64,000 nucleotides of DNA from assembly GCA_003352285.1 (NCBI GenBank), contig QQVN01000002.1, positions 62,001 through 126,000 of the forward strand, read 5' to 3'. A program made the translations under genes and the position numbers. The notes under the pieces are model-generated. The model had not been told where the DNA came from. It saw only the letters and a program-made list of their open reading frames with translations, and made no database searches. This stretch comes from Thermoproteota archaeon. Its GTDB lineage: Archaea; Thermoproteota; Nitrososphaeria; Nitrososphaerales; Nitrosopumilaceae. Numbering within the stretch: the stretch's first letter is position 1; each line of letters starts with the position of its first letter. Of this stretch, positions 17,838 to 27,025 are shown in pieces.

Positions 17838-18338
17838 ATGACAATGTTCTTTGATGACGAATTTGATAGGCTCTTCAAGAGAATGTCTAGATCATTCTTT
17901 GATGTAGATGAGTTACTTGAAGAAGCAAAAAGCACAGGAAATCTTTCTGGTCCATATTATTATGGATATACAATGACAGTTGGCCCAGATGGAAAACCTG
18001 TAGTAAAAGAGTATGGTAATGTTAGACCAGGACTCTTGCCTACCTCCGATACAAGAGAACCCATCGTTGACACAATAGTTGATGATAAAGAAAAAGTGGT
18101 AAAACTTGTTGCGGAAATGCCTGGAGTAGAAAAATCTGATGTCAAGGTAGTAGTAGACGAAGACATTGTAAAGATTGATGCAGTTCATGGAGAGAAAAAG
18201 TACCATGCATCAGTACCAATCAAGTACATAGTCGACAAGGACTCTGCCAAAGCTTCATACAAAAATGGAATTCTTGAACTAACCTTCAAGCAAATAATTC
18301 CTGAAAAACCAAAGGGCAAAAACGTGGAGGTAGAATAA
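17838..18338 (+). CDS. hsp20: Small heat shock protein Hsp20 (alpha-crystallin family)
   Basis: 166-residue chaperone that holds unfolding proteins without ATP. The alpha-crystallin domain spans about residues 65-150 (VVKLVAEMPGVEKSDVKVVV, then YKNGILELTF). The N-terminal 60 residues contain the FDRLFKRMSRSFFDVDELL amphipathic helix typical of archaeal Hsp20. A strong TATA box and a perfect palindrome precede it. It is followed at 22 bp by the AAA unfoldase Cdc48, so the pair probably forms a proteostasis operon. Confidence 0.93.
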   Translation: MTMFFDDEFDRLFKRMSRSFFDVDELLEEAKSTGNLSGPYYYGYTMTVGPDGKPVVKEYGNVRPGLLPTSDTREPIVDTIVDDKEKVVKLVAEMPGVEKSDVKVVVDEDIVKIDAVHGEKKYHASVPIKYIVDKDSAKASYKNGILELTFKQIIPEKPKGKNVEVE

Positions 18339-18350
18339 CTCCTTTTTTTA

Positions 18351-18356
18351 GGTGAT
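18351..18356 (+). promoter_or_regulatory. Shine-Dalgarno site of cdc48
   Basis: GGTGAT matches the archaeal anti-SD and lies 4 bp before ATG 18361. It includes the GTG at 18352, which is thus unlikely to be the true start. Confidence 0.6.
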
Positions 18357-18360
18357 GATT

Positions 18361-20514
18361 ATGACTGAAACTGAATTAAAGATAGCAGAGATTCCACAGC
18401 AACATGTTGGAAAAGGCAGAGCTATCTTAGATCCTAAAATTCTTGAAGAAACCAAGTGGGGTACTGGACAAATTCTAGAGCTGACATATAATAAAAAAAC
18501 ACATGTTAAACTTTGGCCAGGAAATCCAGAAGATTATGGAACTGGAATTATCAAAATTGATGGTATTACACGACATAACATAGGTGCTGGAATAGGTGAC
18601 AGAATAAAGATTGTACCCGTAGAGGCAACTGAAGCTGAACAGATCACACTATCTCCCACGGAAAAACTATCCATTGATGAAAGACAGCTACATGAAGTAA
18701 TGTCTCATAATTTTCAAAACCATGTATTTACAATTCATGATACTATTGTTTTACCTACTCAAATGGGAGGAAAAATCCAATTCATTATTACAAACACAAA
18801 ACCATCAAAACCCGTCATAGTTACTGAAACCACTTCATTCAAGCTAGGCTCAATGACAAAAGCAATTGATTCATCAATTCCTAGAATTACTTACGATGAG
18901 CTTGGTGGATTAAAAAATGAAGTTCAAAAGATTAGAGAAATGGTTGAATTACCAATGCGACATCCCGAACTATTTGATAAGATTGGCGTTGAAGCCCCAA
19001 AAGGTGTTTTGCTATACGGACCTCCAGGAACAGGTAAAACATTACTTGCAAAAGCAGTAGCAGGCGAAACTAACGCAAACTTCACCTCACTTAGCGGTCC
19101 TGAAATTATGGGAAAATATTATGGTGAAAGTGAGGAACGAATTAGAGAGATCTTCAAGCAGGCTGAAGAGAACGCTCCAAGCATAATCTTTATTGATGAA
19201 ATTGATTCTATTGCTCCAAAACGAGAGGAAGTTACCGGTGAGGTTGAAAAAAGAATTGTTTCTCAATTACTTACTTTAATGGATGGAATGAAAAGTAGAG
19301 GAAAGGTAGTTGTAATTGCTGCAACAAATAGACCTGACTCAATTGATCCTGCCCTTAGAAGGCCAGGAAGATTTGACAGGGAAATTGAAATTGGAATTCC
19401 TGATGAGGAAGGAAGACTAGAGATACTAAACATTCACACACGTGGAATGCCAATTGATGAAAAAGTTGATCTTAAACAAATATCAAAAATTACACATGGA
19501 TTTGTAGGAGCTGATCTTGAAGTATTAGCCAAAGAAGCAGCTATGAGATCCTTAAGACGAATTTTACCTGAAGTTGATCTGAATCAAGAAAAGATCTCAT
19601 CCGATATATTACAAAAAATCAAAGTTACAAAAGAAGACTTTCGCGATGCACTAAAAGAAGTAAGACCATCAGCACTACGAGAAGTACTAGTTCAAGTACC
19701 AAATGTAACTTGGGATGATGTAGGTGGTCTAGATGAACTCAAAGAAGAACTACGTGAATCAATAGAGTGGCCACTAAAATACAAAAATGCCTATGATTAC
19801 GTGGATATCAGCTCTCCAAAAGGAATTCTTTTACATGGACCGCCTGGAACTGGTAAAACCCTTATCGCAAAGGCAGTAGCAAAAATGACTGATTCTAATT
19901 TTATCAGTGTAAAGGGACCAGAACTACTTTCAAAATGGGTTGGTGAGTCTGAGAAGGGCGTTAGAGAAATATTTCGTAAGGCACGCCAAGCAGCTCCTTG
20001 CATTATTTTCTTTGATGAAATCGATGCATTGATTCCAAGAAGAGGTACTGGAAGCTCTAGCTCCCATGTTGCAGAAAACGTTGTATCACAAATTCTTACT
20101 GAAATAGATGGGTTAGAGGAATTACATAATGTGTTGATTATTGGCGCTACAAATAGATTGGATATAGTTGATCCTGCTTTGTTACGACCAGGAAGATTTG
20201 ATCGAGTAATTGAAGTACCAAAGCCTGATGCAAAAGGTAGAAAACACATTCTCAAAATACATACAAAAAACAAGCCTCTATCAGAGACTGTAGATTTGCA
20301 AAAATTAGTGGAATTGACAGATGGATTCAGTGGTGCCGAGTTGGCCGCAATTGCTAATCAATCTGCTATGATTGCATTAAAACGATATGTAGAGACAAAA
20401 TCAAAGGATGTTAAGGAGATAAAAATCACCCAAGATGATCTATTACAAGCCGCAAAAAAAGTACGACCAGATATATCTAAAAAAGAAGAGCCCATAGTAC
20501 CTAATGCAAAATAA
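18361..20514 (+). CDS. cdc48: CDC48/VCP-type AAA+ ATPase
   Basis: 717 residues. An N-terminal double-psi-barrel substrate-binding domain (about 1-175) is followed by two AAA modules: GPPGTGKT at about 220-227 and 493-500, each with an IIFIDEID or IIFFDEID Walker B and arginine-finger regions ([18 protein letters not shown]). The family is a hexameric unfoldase that feeds proteins to the proteasome, whose beta subunit is at 49557. The ATG 18361 is chosen for its SD site; GTG 18352 and ATG 18355 are alternatives. Probably co-transcribed with hsp20. Confidence 0.96.
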   Translation: MTETELKIAEIPQQHVGKGRAILDPKILEETKWGTGQILELTYNKKTHVKLWPGNPEDYGTGIIKIDGITRHNIGAGIGDRIKIVPVEATEAEQITLSPTEKLSIDERQLHEVMSHNFQNHVFTIHDTIVLPTQMGGKIQFIITNTKPSKPVIVTETTSFKLGSMTKAIDSSIPRITYDELGGLKNEVQKIREMVELPMRHPELFDKIGVEAPKGVLLYGPPGTGKTLLAKAVAGETNANFTSLSGPEIMGKYYGESEERIREIFKQAEENAPSIIFIDEIDSIAPKREEVTGEVEKRIVSQLLTLMDGMKSRGKVVVIAATNRPDSIDPALRRPGRFDREIEIGIPDEEGRLEILNIHTRGMPIDEKVDLKQISKITHGFVGADLEVLAKEAAMRSLRRILPEVDLNQEKISSDILQKIKVTKEDFRDALKEVRPSALREVLVQVPNVTWDDVGGLDELKEELRESIEWPLKYKNAYDYVDISSPKGILLHGPPGTGKTLIAKAVAKMTDSNFISVKGPELLSKWVGESEKGVREIFRKARQAAPCIIFFDEIDALIPRRGTGSSSSHVAENVVSQILTEIDGLEELHNVLIIGATNRLDIVDPALLRPGRFDRVIEVPKPDAKGRKHILKIHTKNKPLSETVDLQKLVELTDGFSGAELAAIANQSAMIALKRYVETKSKDVKEIKITQDDLLQAAKKVRPDISKKEEPIVPNAK

Positions 20515-20556
20515 AATAGTAAAACTAAATATCTATGGAGAAATTTACCAAGTGAA

Positions 20557-20775
20557 ATGAAACTGTATCTGGATTTTGAACCATGTGACGAATGTATTAC
20601 AATGATGAATGAACTTAGTAGTCCTCAAATGCTAATAGTTGATGATAAAACACGTGCTGACGAATCTGCAAAATTTCTCAGACATCTGACGTATAATCAT
20701 TCTGAAGTTGTTCAAGCAGTGATGAAGGATTTGCCAAAACAAAAGCGTAATCAAGAGTATGACTTTTTTAAATAG
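20557..20775 (+). CDS. Small conserved hypothetical protein
   Basis: 72 residues, soluble, no signal peptide. A CxxC pair lies near the N-terminus (EPCDEC), which could bind metal or form a redox pair, then a helical, Lys-rich C-terminus ending in EYDFFK. It starts 43 bp after cdc48 and may be its third operon gene. No family recognised. Confidence 0.6.
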   Translation: MKLYLDFEPCDECITMMNELSSPQMLIVDDKTRADESAKFLRHLTYNHSEVVQAVMKDLPKQKRNQEYDFFK

Positions 20776-20796
20776 GCATCAATCTTTTTGTTAAAC

Positions 20797-20991
20797 TCAT
20801 TCTTTTCTAATAGAATCTCTTGAATGCCCTCTATTAACGATCATTTGAATGACTGCATCTGTAGAATAGTCTATACCATGCTCAGTTTCAAAATGCTCCC
20901 TTAGCTGTTCTATCAAAGAGAGACTCTTTCTGCCCTCTATAGAAAATTCACATTCAAAACCATAATCTTTGCATTCTAATTTTATTGTCAT
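20797..20991 (-). CDS. DUF1059-like small protein
   Basis: 64 residues from ATG 20991; a TTG at 21024 would add a hydrophobic, non-matching leader. The opening MTIKLECKDYGFECEFSIEG, followed by a helix containing EQLREHFETEHGIDYS, matches the pattern of the DUF1059 family of small proteins, a short beta hairpin plus a helix with a conserved EHxxxxHG-like segment. The function of that family is unknown. Monocistronic, convergent with the gene at 20557. Confidence 0.7.
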   Translation of the reverse strand: MTIKLECKDYGFECEFSIEGRKSLSLIEQLREHFETEHGIDYSTDAVIQMIVNRGHSRDSIRKE

Positions 20992-21126
20992 ATTTTGGCT
21001 CAATACAAAACCTATAAAAACCATTTACTAAATTTCGTGACATAAAATCACCCTTCACGCAGGATATATAATTTCAAAACTGGATTATATTATTCGTTAA
21101 TTTCAGTAAAACAACACTTACTGATT

Positions 21127-21435
21127 CTAATTAGAAGAGCTATTGATAATATCTTCTAACGATTTAATGTATTTCTGATTATAATCTACGTATAGTTTTA
21201 TCTTACTTTGAGGCAAGGCCATTGCACCAGGTCTGCTGTTTACCTGTTTTTCTAAGCTTCTTTGATTATTGATGATCTCTTTTAATTCGTCACTAGATAA
21301 GGACTGAATTTTCTGAACCAGCCTTTTGTATTCTTCATCCAACATATTCTCGGTATCTGGGTATGCAGGTGGAATGGAACCAAAAATTTCTCTTGCTCTA
21401 ATATCCCCAAACACTTTCTTGTTTAGATCAATCAA
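21127..21435 (-). CDS. Hypothetical helical protein
   Basis: 102 residues, nearly all helical and charged, with no cysteine or membrane segment. A central coiled-coil-like stretch EEYKRLVQKIQSLSSDELKE is followed by NNQRSLEKQV. I recognise no family. It is divergent from the J-domain gene at 21564, which is the only contextual hint. Confidence 0.65.
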   Translation of the reverse strand: MIDLNKKVFGDIRAREIFGSIPPAYPDTENMLDEEYKRLVQKIQSLSSDELKEIINNQRSLEKQVNSRPGAMALPQSKIKLYVDYNQKYIKSLEDIINSSSN

Positions 21436-21563
21436 GGTTTTTCAATTTAAAAATACACTATAAATTCAATTCTCTATGGAGGTTTTTACTTTAGTGGCAC
21501 TAGGAATTATAATTAATAGAATTAAGTATGTCATAAATTTAGAAAAATTATCGAGGATGAAGA

Positions 21564-22712
21564 ATGGTAGAGAGTAATTATGAAATATTAGGAATTTTTG
21601 ATGGTGCGTCTAAAAGAGAGATCCAAGAAGCCTTTAGAAAACTAGCATTAGAACATCATTCTGATAGGGGCGGCAACGAAGAACAATTTAAGAAAATTAA
21701 GCAGGCATATGAAGATCTAAAGATTGGAAAGAAATACCCTGATTCTGATAAAGAAAAACAACGAAAATCAAAAGTATTCTCCGGTGATGATGAAGAGGAG
21801 ATAAGACGACGTAATAAAATAATTGCAAAAGAGCTTTCTCAAGAAATGAAAGCTGCTGAAGAGTGGGCTGCAGCTCTTAACAGAGTAAATGCAACCGGAA
21901 CTAGATTATTTGGATCAAAAACTGTTGGTGAAATTGAACTCGAAAGAAAAGCAAATGGTGCACTTTCCATAAAAGGAAACTACCTTGCAGGTAGTATAAT
22001 CTATGATGGACCAATAATCATGCAAGGTAACATTACAAGTCCATCTTTTAGTGATGAATACCAGACAAACATAATTCTCACTCAAGGTGATTTCAAATTT
22101 GTAAATCCTCTAGAAAATAAATACAAGATAGATAACGGCGCTAAAATTCTTGCTGAAGACGGAGATATCATAGTTGGAAATGTGTTCGGGCGTAAAGATA
22201 AAGTGCAAGATCCAGACGGAAGGGTTGGAATTTATCTTACAAAAGAACATAGAACTGAATTATCTGCACCAAAAGGAAAAATTGTTCTTGAAAATGCTGT
22301 AAATACAGTTTCACTGAATGCAGATTCCATTGTAGTGTTAAACTTGGAAGATGATGTCAATATCTTTGCAAAGGAGATCCTAATTTATGGAAACAAAATA
22401 ACATATGATGTTAAAATTCATCTTAAAAAAGATGGAATAATCAGGTTCTTTGAGAATTATTCAATCCAAAGTCTTAGTGATGACAGTGTAATTATTTTGG
22501 AAAATGGAAAATCGTTTAGGTTACATGATTTAAAAACAAAAAAAATTCATGATTTACCAGACGAGCTTCTCTCAAACAAAAAAAATTATGATAAAAATGA
22601 TACAATGGTAGGCAAAGGATTTACCATAACCTATTCAATGCTAGATAATTTTCATAAAAAACACTCTGAAAACAAAACTTGGAAAACAAAATTCGGCATA
22701 TTCTCTAAATAA
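21564..22712 (+). CDS. J-domain protein with altered HPD motif and beta-rich C-terminus
   Basis: 382 residues. Residues 4-60 form a J-domain (YEILGIFDGASKREIQEAFR and KQAYEDL), but the invariant HPD that stimulates DnaK is HSD here (EHHSDRGGNEEQ). A Lys/Glu-rich helix follows to about 110, then a long beta-rich region (about 125-330) with repeated short strands (GSIIYDGPIIMQGNI, SAPKGKIVLENAVNTVSLN), suggestive of a beta-solenoid like bactofilins. The N-terminus suggests a DnaK co-chaperone or, if HSD is inactive, a scaffold. The gene is preceded by a GAGGATGA SD-like sequence. Confidence 0.8.
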   Translation: MVESNYEILGIFDGASKREIQEAFRKLALEHHSDRGGNEEQFKKIKQAYEDLKIGKKYPDSDKEKQRKSKVFSGDDEEEIRRRNKIIAKELSQEMKAAEEWAAALNRVNATGTRLFGSKTVGEIELERKANGALSIKGNYLAGSIIYDGPIIMQGNITSPSFSDEYQTNIILTQGDFKFVNPLENKYKIDNGAKILAEDGDIIVGNVFGRKDKVQDPDGRVGIYLTKEHRTELSAPKGKIVLENAVNTVSLNADSIVVLNLEDDVNIFAKEILIYGNKITYDVKIHLKKDGIIRFFENYSIQSLSDDSVIILENGKSFRLHDLKTKKIHDLPDELLSNKKNYDKNDTMVGKGFTITYSMLDNFHKKHSENKTWKTKFGIFSK

Positions 22713-22748
22713 AAATTTTAAAAAGAAATTAAATTGATTGAACTTTTT

Positions 22749-23048
22749 CTAGTCGACTAGTTCAGTCCAACCTTTAACGAAGACTGAGTTCTTGTAGAGT
22801 GGAACTGGTTGTCCAACAGTAAAGTCCATTGGTCTCATCCAGAAAATTGCCTTTGTTGGGCAAACTCCGATGCATGCTCCGTCAGAGATGCATCTTTCTG
22901 GGTAAAAGACAAATGCTTTACCTCTCTTCCAGCCTTCAACTGGTTTTACTCTAAGTACATCAGGTCCGAGAGTTGTGCAGATTTCTACGCAAAGTGCGCA
23001 TCCAATGCACATCTGTTCACCAATGTCTGGTAAAATTGCTACTGGCAT
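22749..23048 (-). CDS. Ferredoxin with one 4Fe-4S and one Asp-substituted cluster motif
   Basis: 99-residue electron carrier. The first cluster motif is complete (Cys14, 17, 20, 24 in CIGCALCVEIC). The second is CISDGACIGVCP (Cys53, 59, 63), where the usual second Cys is Asp56. In ferredoxins of other archaea this change gives a 3Fe-4S or an Asp-ligated 4Fe-4S cluster. A basic and aromatic insertion, GWKRGKAFVFYPER, separates the motifs. Redox partners are not evident from the neighbours. Confidence 0.9.
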   Translation of the reverse strand: MPVAILPDIGEQMCIGCALCVEICTTLGPDVLRVKPVEGWKRGKAFVFYPERCISDGACIGVCPTKAIFWMRPMDFTVGQPVPLYKNSVFVKGWTELVD

Positions 23049-23153
23049 TACGAAGTGAGTTCGTTGTGGATCTTAATATAACTTACCCAAAAACTTCGAA
23101 TTATAACGGCGTTAGTAATTTGTATAACAGTGTTTAATTTTTTGATCGCAAGA

Positions 23154-23759
23154 TCAGGAATCTTTTCTAACAGAAAATTTTCTTAGATAATTTTCATGTG
23201 TAACCTCTAGAACAAGATCCACATTATTTTCAGTAACAAAAATTTTGAGAATTTTTCCTGAATCAACAATATGCCTATTTGTAGGTGAAAGTACCCACAT
23301 ACCATCCTTTTTCTTTGCAACACTAGAAAAAATAATTTTTGAATTTGATTGCTCTGATATACTTGCTAACAGCATCAAGTATGCGTTTAGTATTCTACCA
23401 GAATCCTTACCGCTAAAGAAATTTGACAGAACATTCAATGAATCAATTATTACAATTGTTTTTTTATCAACTACCTGATAAATTACTTCATTGATCACAT
23501 TTTCTAAATTGTCAAGTGTTGGTTTAACTATTGTAATATTATCCCCAGGTGATTCAATTGTTTTTGATACAACATATCCACTAAATAATAGATCAAAATC
23601 AAGATAAACCACTGGAAATTTAAGCTCGTTAACTAATCTTGATAGAAATTTAATTTTGATTTGCGCATTTTCAAATAATAATGAATTTAACAAGGAATCA
23701 TCCACAATTTCTCCTAATTTTGAAAATGTAATCAATTCATGATGATTTTTATTCAACAC
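23154..23759 (-). CDS. RecA/KaiC-fold-like protein lacking a P-loop
   Basis: 201 residues. The segment VDKKTIVIIDSLNVLSNF looks like a Walker B strand with its acidic residue and KaiC-like context, and SKIIFSSVAKK resembles the next strand. There is no GxxxxGKT/S loop near the N-terminus, so ATP hydrolysis by the usual mechanism is doubtful. It may be a regulator or scaffold descended from KaiC/RadA-type ATPases. The start codons of this gene and the divergent aminotransferase are only 26 bp apart. Confidence 0.65.
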   Translation of the reverse strand: MLNKNHHELITFSKLGEIVDDSLLNSLLFENAQIKIKFLSRLVNELKFPVVYLDFDLLFSGYVVSKTIESPGDNITIVKPTLDNLENVINEVIYQVVDKKTIVIIDSLNVLSNFFSGKDSGRILNAYLMLLASISEQSNSKIIFSSVAKKKDGMWVLSPTNRHIVDSGKILKIFVTENNVDLVLEVTHENYLRKFSVRKDS

Positions 23760-23785
23760 ATAGCAAGTTCAATTCTGATATAAGA

Positions 23786-24937
23786 ATGAACATGAACTCT
23801 GATTTTTCAAATGATTTTCCAACTGGCGGGAAAATTTATCTAAACAATGCCTCCGTATCAATCAATCCATTAGATTGTATTAACTCCATGCATGATTTCT
23901 TAGTATCATATAATGCTCTAGGACCAGATTCTCTGGAGTCTCAACCATTTGTAACCAATCAATTACGTGACACTAGGAAGATAATCTCACAAATAATCAA
24001 ATGTCAGCCAGAGGAAATTATCTTCACACAAAGTACTACTGATGGAGTTAACGCAGTTGCAAACGGAATGAATTTTCAACCATCATCAAATCTAATTATT
24101 CGTGGTTTATCACATGAGCATCACGCAAATTATTATCCTTGGTTAAGATTATCTAAAAAATTAGAAATAAAAAACTTGAAAGTTGATAATAATGGATTTT
24201 TCCAAATAAATGAGCTTAAACATCTTATCGATAATAACACAAGCTTAGTAGCTTTGAGTCATGCTCTGTATAATACTGGAACAATTCTTCCTGTAGAAGA
24301 AGTCGGGGAAATTTTAGATAAACAAAACATCCCATATTTTCTTGATACTGCACAAACAATTGGATGTATTGGAGATTTTGACGTTAGTAAAACTAAATGT
24401 AACTTTATGTCATTTAATGGCTCAAAATGGTTATGCGGACCGATGGGTACAGGATTATTTTACTGTAGAAAAGACTCTGCACAGTTGTTAGAACCCATGA
24501 ACATAGGTGGTGAATCTGTAATGATTTATGATGAAACCAAACTAGCATTCAAAGACATTCCTGATAGGTTTCAAACAGGATTTCGTAATTATGTGGGAAT
24601 GGCAGGTCTTGAGGCATCAGCAAAATATCTCATAGGATTCGGTATGGAAAATATCCGTAAGAAGGTCATGAATCTAGCAAACCAACTCCGCACAGAACTT
24701 AGTAAAATTCCAAATGTTACACTATATGGTCCAAATGAAACCGAACAAAGGACAAGCATTGTTTCTTTTAATATAAAAAATCAGGAACCCTCATTGATTG
24801 TAGAAAAATTAGAAAAAAAGAACATTATTCTTGCAGTTCGTGAAATCTCTGAGGAAAAACTAATTCGGGCTTCGCCTCATTTTTTTAACTCTGAAGAGCA
24901 AATAGAAATTTTGTTGAATGAATTACGAAAATTATAG
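23786..24937 (+). CDS. Class V aminotransferase (cysteine desulfurase-like)
   Basis: 383-residue PLP enzyme. The PLP-binding region FNGSKWLCGPMGTGLFY is at about 205-225, with the upstream His-rich GLSHEHHANYYPW and Asp in FLDTAQTIG, typical of the SufS/CsdA/isopenicillin epimerase-like group. A clear active-site Cys loop for desulfurase activity is not evident, so the substrate is open. ATG 23792 (MNSDFS) is an alternative start. The 3' end overlaps the convergent Lrp-type gene by 6 bp. Confidence 0.88.
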   Translation: MNMNSDFSNDFPTGGKIYLNNASVSINPLDCINSMHDFLVSYNALGPDSLESQPFVTNQLRDTRKIISQIIKCQPEEIIFTQSTTDGVNAVANGMNFQPSSNLIIRGLSHEHHANYYPWLRLSKKLEIKNLKVDNNGFFQINELKHLIDNNTSLVALSHALYNTGTILPVEEVGEILDKQNIPYFLDTAQTIGCIGDFDVSKTKCNFMSFNGSKWLCGPMGTGLFYCRKDSAQLLEPMNIGGESVMIYDETKLAFKDIPDRFQTGFRNYVGMAGLEASAKYLIGFGMENIRKKVMNLANQLRTELSKIPNVTLYGPNETEQRTSIVSFNIKNQEPSLIVEKLEKKNIILAVREISEEKLIRASPHFFNSEEQIEILLNELRKL

Positions 24938-25192
24938 GTTCTCTTGTTCTTCTATAACCATCATAGTTAGGGTTGATTGAACCTTACCTATCTTTCTGAT
25001 CTTATTTGTAATAATTGATCTTAAGATGTCAGTATCGTCGGCAGAGATCTTCAAAACAATGTCATATACGCCATAGACGCCCTGAATCTCATACTGGATT
25101 CCTTTTTCTTGATTTAGAATGTTTTTTACTTCTGATATAATTGACTCATCAGAACCCAAATCGGAATTTAATAACACGTATGAAGTAGGCAC
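24932..25192 (-). CDS. Stand-alone Lrp/AsnC ligand-binding (RAM) domain protein
   Basis: 86 residues matching only the C-terminal RAM domain of Lrp/AsnC regulators: an alpha-beta fold with GVYGVYDIVLKI in the strand that forms the amino-acid pocket and IGKVQSTLTMMVIEEQ at the end. It has no helix-turn-helix. Such free-standing domains can form multimers with full Lrp proteins, such as the tandem Lrp at 63025, or sense amino acids alone. AT boxes on both strands near 25212-25235 could serve it and the divergent cyclase gene. Confidence 0.88.
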   Translation of the reverse strand: MPTSYVLLNSDLGSDESIISEVKNILNQEKGIQYEIQGVYGVYDIVLKISADDTDILRSIITNKIRKIGKVQSTLTMMVIEEQENL

Positions 25193-25251
25193 ATTCCAGA
25201 TTTCTAACTACGATATTTAACCTTTGATTAAAATTCTCAAAAACTGATTAA

Positions 25252-25914
25252 TTGGAACTAATCAGATTATTTGTGAAACCAATTGATCTTTCTTTAACAA
25301 TCTCTGAAGGCATACCGAACTTCCCTGGTTCGCCAAATCCAAAGATGATACAATGGTCAAATCTTCAAAAAGACGGTTATAACTTGGAACTTCTTTTTAT
25401 GAGCTCACATACAGGGACTCATTTGGATGCCCCCTTTCATTTTGCAAATAATGGCATAAAGATTCACCAGATTCCATTGGAAAGATTATCCGGAAAGGCT
25501 CATCTAATCAGAATCAAAAAAAATGAAAATGAACCCATTTCGCTTAATGATGTAAAGACTTTTGAAAATAAAAATGGCAAAATTGGAAAAAACGCTATTG
25601 TCATTTTTGCCACCGATTGGGATAGAAAAATCCACAAATCAAATTATTTTACAAATAATCCTGGCTTATCTACCGCTGCAGCAAAATATCTGGCATCAAA
25701 AAAAGTAAATCTCGTGGGGATTGATTCTCCAAGCATCGATCTTGGTAACAACCCACAATTTCCAGTACACCGGATTTTTGCTAAAAATAATGTCTTGATT
25801 GTAGAGAATCTAACTAATCTTAAAAAAATTAAAAAATCACCATTTAATTTCTCAGCATTCCCTCTGAAAATTCAAAATGCTACTGGCTCACCTGTACGTG
25901 CCTTTGCATCTTAA
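25252..25914 (+). CDS. Cyclase-family (KynB-like) metal-dependent hydrolase
   Basis: 220 residues. The motif HTGTHLDAPFHF (about residue 52) is the metal-binding signature of the cyclase family, which includes kynurenine formamidase and polyketide cyclases. Also visible are FPGSPNP near the N-terminus and GIDSPSIDLG in the active-site end. TTG at 25252 is the likely start. No kynurenine-pathway genes are nearby, so substrate is unknown. Its 3' end overlaps the AmrS-type gene by 4 bp. Confidence 0.85.
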   Translation: MELIRLFVKPIDLSLTISEGIPNFPGSPNPKMIQWSNLQKDGYNLELLFMSSHTGTHLDAPFHFANNGIKIHQIPLERLSGKAHLIRIKKNENEPISLNDVKTFENKNGKIGKNAIVIFATDWDRKIHKSNYFTNNPGLSTAAAKYLASKKVNLVGIDSPSIDLGNNPQFPVHRIFAKNNVLIVENLTNLKKIKKSPFNFSAFPLKIQNATGSPVRAFAS

Positions 25915-26969
25915 TCAACGAACTGAAATCTATCTGCCTTGTAATTTTTTGCAAGATGTCCTGTAATTGGAATTCTATTATTACAATTGATGCATTGATT
26001 TTTTTCATCCAAATTCCATTCTTTAATGGCAAAACCAAACCTGTTGATTACAACATTTTTGCATTCTGGACAATATGTGTGCTCTAAAGGATGTCCTGGA
26101 ACGTTTCCAAGATATGCATAGTTTAAACCAACATCTTTTGCAATTTTATGATGTTTTTCTAAAGTTTTAACTGGAGTTGATGGAAACTCCATCATTTTAT
26201 AATCTGGATGAAATCTCAGAAAATGTATTGGCATATCGGGACCGAATTCATCATAAACAAACTTACAAAGTTTTTTTGCATGTGATAGATCATCTCCAAC
26301 CTCTGGCACAATCAAATCAGTGATCTCAACATGTATCTTGGTTTTATCGTGAATTTCTGTTAGTGTGTCAAAGATTGGTTTTGGATCTGGTACACCGATA
26401 TATTTCCGTGTAAAATTTGGTTCTGCACTTCCTTTGAAATCCACTGTGATGCAATCAAGAAACTCATCCATCATTTTCACAGTTTCTGGAGTGTCGTATC
26501 CATTTGATACAAAAACATTGTAGAGTCCCCTTTTCCTAGCTATGACGGCACAATCTCTAGCAAATTCAATGAAGATTGATGGTTGATTGTATGTGTATGC
26601 AATTCCATCTGCGCCATGATCAAGTGTGGTCTGAACTACTTGCTCTGGGGTCATATCTACTCCCTCTACTTTTCTTCTCTGGCTTATGTCATAATTTTGG
26701 CAATATTTACAAAGCCAATTACATCCCGTGGTGGCTATTGAAAATACCTTGGAGCCTGGTCTGTAATGAACTACTGGCTTTTTTTCTATTGGATCTACAT
26801 TACCAGCAATTACTTTGCCATAAACAAAGAGCTCTAACTTACCATCTGTGTTACCCCTGATTCCACACAATCCAATCTGATTCTTTCCAATTTCACAATA
26901 CCTTGCACAAGCAGTACATCGTACTTTCTCTTCAGGTAGCTTTTCATACAAAATGGCCTCTTTTCCCAT
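25911..26969 (-). CDS. amrS: AmmeMemoRadiSam-system radical SAM enzyme
   Basis: 352 residues from ATG 26969, about 26 bp from a TATA box at 26991-26999. The N-terminus has CTACARYCEIGKNQIGLCG and the radical SAM motif CNWLCKYCQ (CxxxCxxC), and the C-terminus a Cys4 zinc ribbon (CPECKN, CINCNN). These match the radical SAM member of the AMMECR1/Memo/radical SAM trio. Family members have been linked to methyl or pyruvate-activating chemistry, but its reaction is unsettled. Memo and AMMECR1 are not in this window. Confidence 0.88.
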   Translation of the reverse strand: MGKEAILYEKLPEEKVRCTACARYCEIGKNQIGLCGIRGNTDGKLELFVYGKVIAGNVDPIEKKPVVHYRPGSKVFSIATTGCNWLCKYCQNYDISQRRKVEGVDMTPEQVVQTTLDHGADGIAYTYNQPSIFIEFARDCAVIARKRGLYNVFVSNGYDTPETVKMMDEFLDCITVDFKGSAEPNFTRKYIGVPDPKPIFDTLTEIHDKTKIHVEITDLIVPEVGDDLSHAKKLCKFVYDEFGPDMPIHFLRFHPDYKMMEFPSTPVKTLEKHHKIAKDVGLNYAYLGNVPGHPLEHTYCPECKNVVINRFGFAIKEWNLDEKNQCINCNNRIPITGHLAKNYKADRFQFVD

Positions 26970-26990
26970 AAGCAATATTGGAAATTTTTC

Positions 26991-26999
26991 TAATATAAG
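26991..26999. promoter_or_regulatory. Shared divergent TATA element
   Basis: TAATATAAG lies midway between ATG 26969 (minus) and ATG 27026 (plus), about 26 bp from one start and 31 from the other. It is the only TATA-like box in the 56-bp gap, so it could serve both genes. Confidence 0.45.
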
Positions 27000-27025
27000 G
27001 AAAAAGTATCAGCAATGCTAAAACA

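Noticed and set aside
19797-20273. Minus-strand ORF within cdc48
   Set aside because: Antisense to the second AAA module; no independent signal or family resemblance.
21476-21577. 33-codon plus-strand ORF overlapping the start of the J-domain gene
   Set aside because: Hydrophobic start but no sign of conservation, and the J-domain ATG has its own SD-like sequence.
23143-23158. Hairpin TGATC-GCAA-GATCA near the end of the 23154 gene
   Set aside because: Looks like a stem, but no T run follows on the minus strand, so a terminator is not supported.
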